Assembly (NCBI GenBank): GCA_016869895.1
Contig: VGDC01000098.1
Span: 1 to 6,958, forward strand
Length of the DNA stretch: 6,958 bases
Direction of reading: 5' to 3'
Source: Alphaproteobacteria bacterium
GTDB lineage: Bacteria; Pseudomonadota; Alphaproteobacteria; Rickettsiales; VGDC01
The notes beneath the pieces are model-generated. The model was not told where the DNA came from, made no database searches, and worked only from the letters and a program-made list of their open reading frames with translations. This document shows, piece by piece, positions 6,955 to 6,958 of the stretch. A program made the translations under genes and the position numbers. How positions within the stretch are numbered: position 1 is the stretch's first letter; the number at the start of each line of letters is the position of its first letter.

Positions 6955-6958
6955 TGCG
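6954..6958 (+). CDS. Start of a further operon gene, only the first codon visible
   Basis: The pump's stop TGA (6952-6954) shares its A with an ATG (6954-6956), giving TGATG, and AGGAG precedes it. A gene downstream of the pump is therefore likely and translationally coupled. The product cannot be read. An outer-membrane factor of the TolC/OprM kind would complete the complex, but another accessory protein is equally possible. Confidence 0.5.

Overview
The window holds five protein-coding regions: four readable ones, plus the first bases of a fifth at the right edge. By eye the DNA is moderately GC-rich. Shine-Dalgarno-led starts, overlapping stop/start pairs and a tripartite-type efflux operon point to a Gram-negative bacterium, most likely a proteobacterium. 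The style of the adaptor and pump would suit an alphaproteobacterium, but nothing here fixes the genus. There is no sign of tRNA, rRNA, CRISPR, insertion sequences or phage genes, and no stretch over 300 bases lacks a gene.

Left part (1-1442, minus strand). A two-gene unit is read leftward. The first gene (1442 to 192) encodes a 416-residue protein. Its N-terminal half reads like the GPP34/GOLPH3 fold, and its C-terminal half looks like a CYTH-like (triphosphate-tunnel-type) domain. Its stop codon overlaps by four bases the start of a chromate-transporter-family (ChrA, CHR superfamily) membrane protein, which runs off the left edge after 65 residues. The overlap implies joint transcription and probably coupled translation.

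Centre (1443-1576). A compact divergent intergenic region carries a plausible sigma70-type promoter for each direction. It separates the minus-strand pair from everything to the right.

Right part (1577-6958, plus strand). An MscS-family small-conductance mechanosensitive channel comes first (345 residues). After a 93-base gap containing small dyads come an RND periplasmic adaptor (378 residues) and, two bases later, an HAE-1-type RND inner-membrane pump (1035 residues). The adaptor and pump should assemble into a proton-driven envelope efflux system that also needs an outer-membrane factor. The pump stop codon overlaps a new ATG preceded by AGGAG, so the operon continues beyond the window. 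That next gene might be the outer-membrane channel or an accessory protein, but only its start codon is visible.

Overall theme: every protein with a recognisable function acts at the membrane (ion transport, osmotic release, drug efflux). The exception is the GPP34/CYTH-like protein, whose role is unknown. It is the most novel-looking item in the window.
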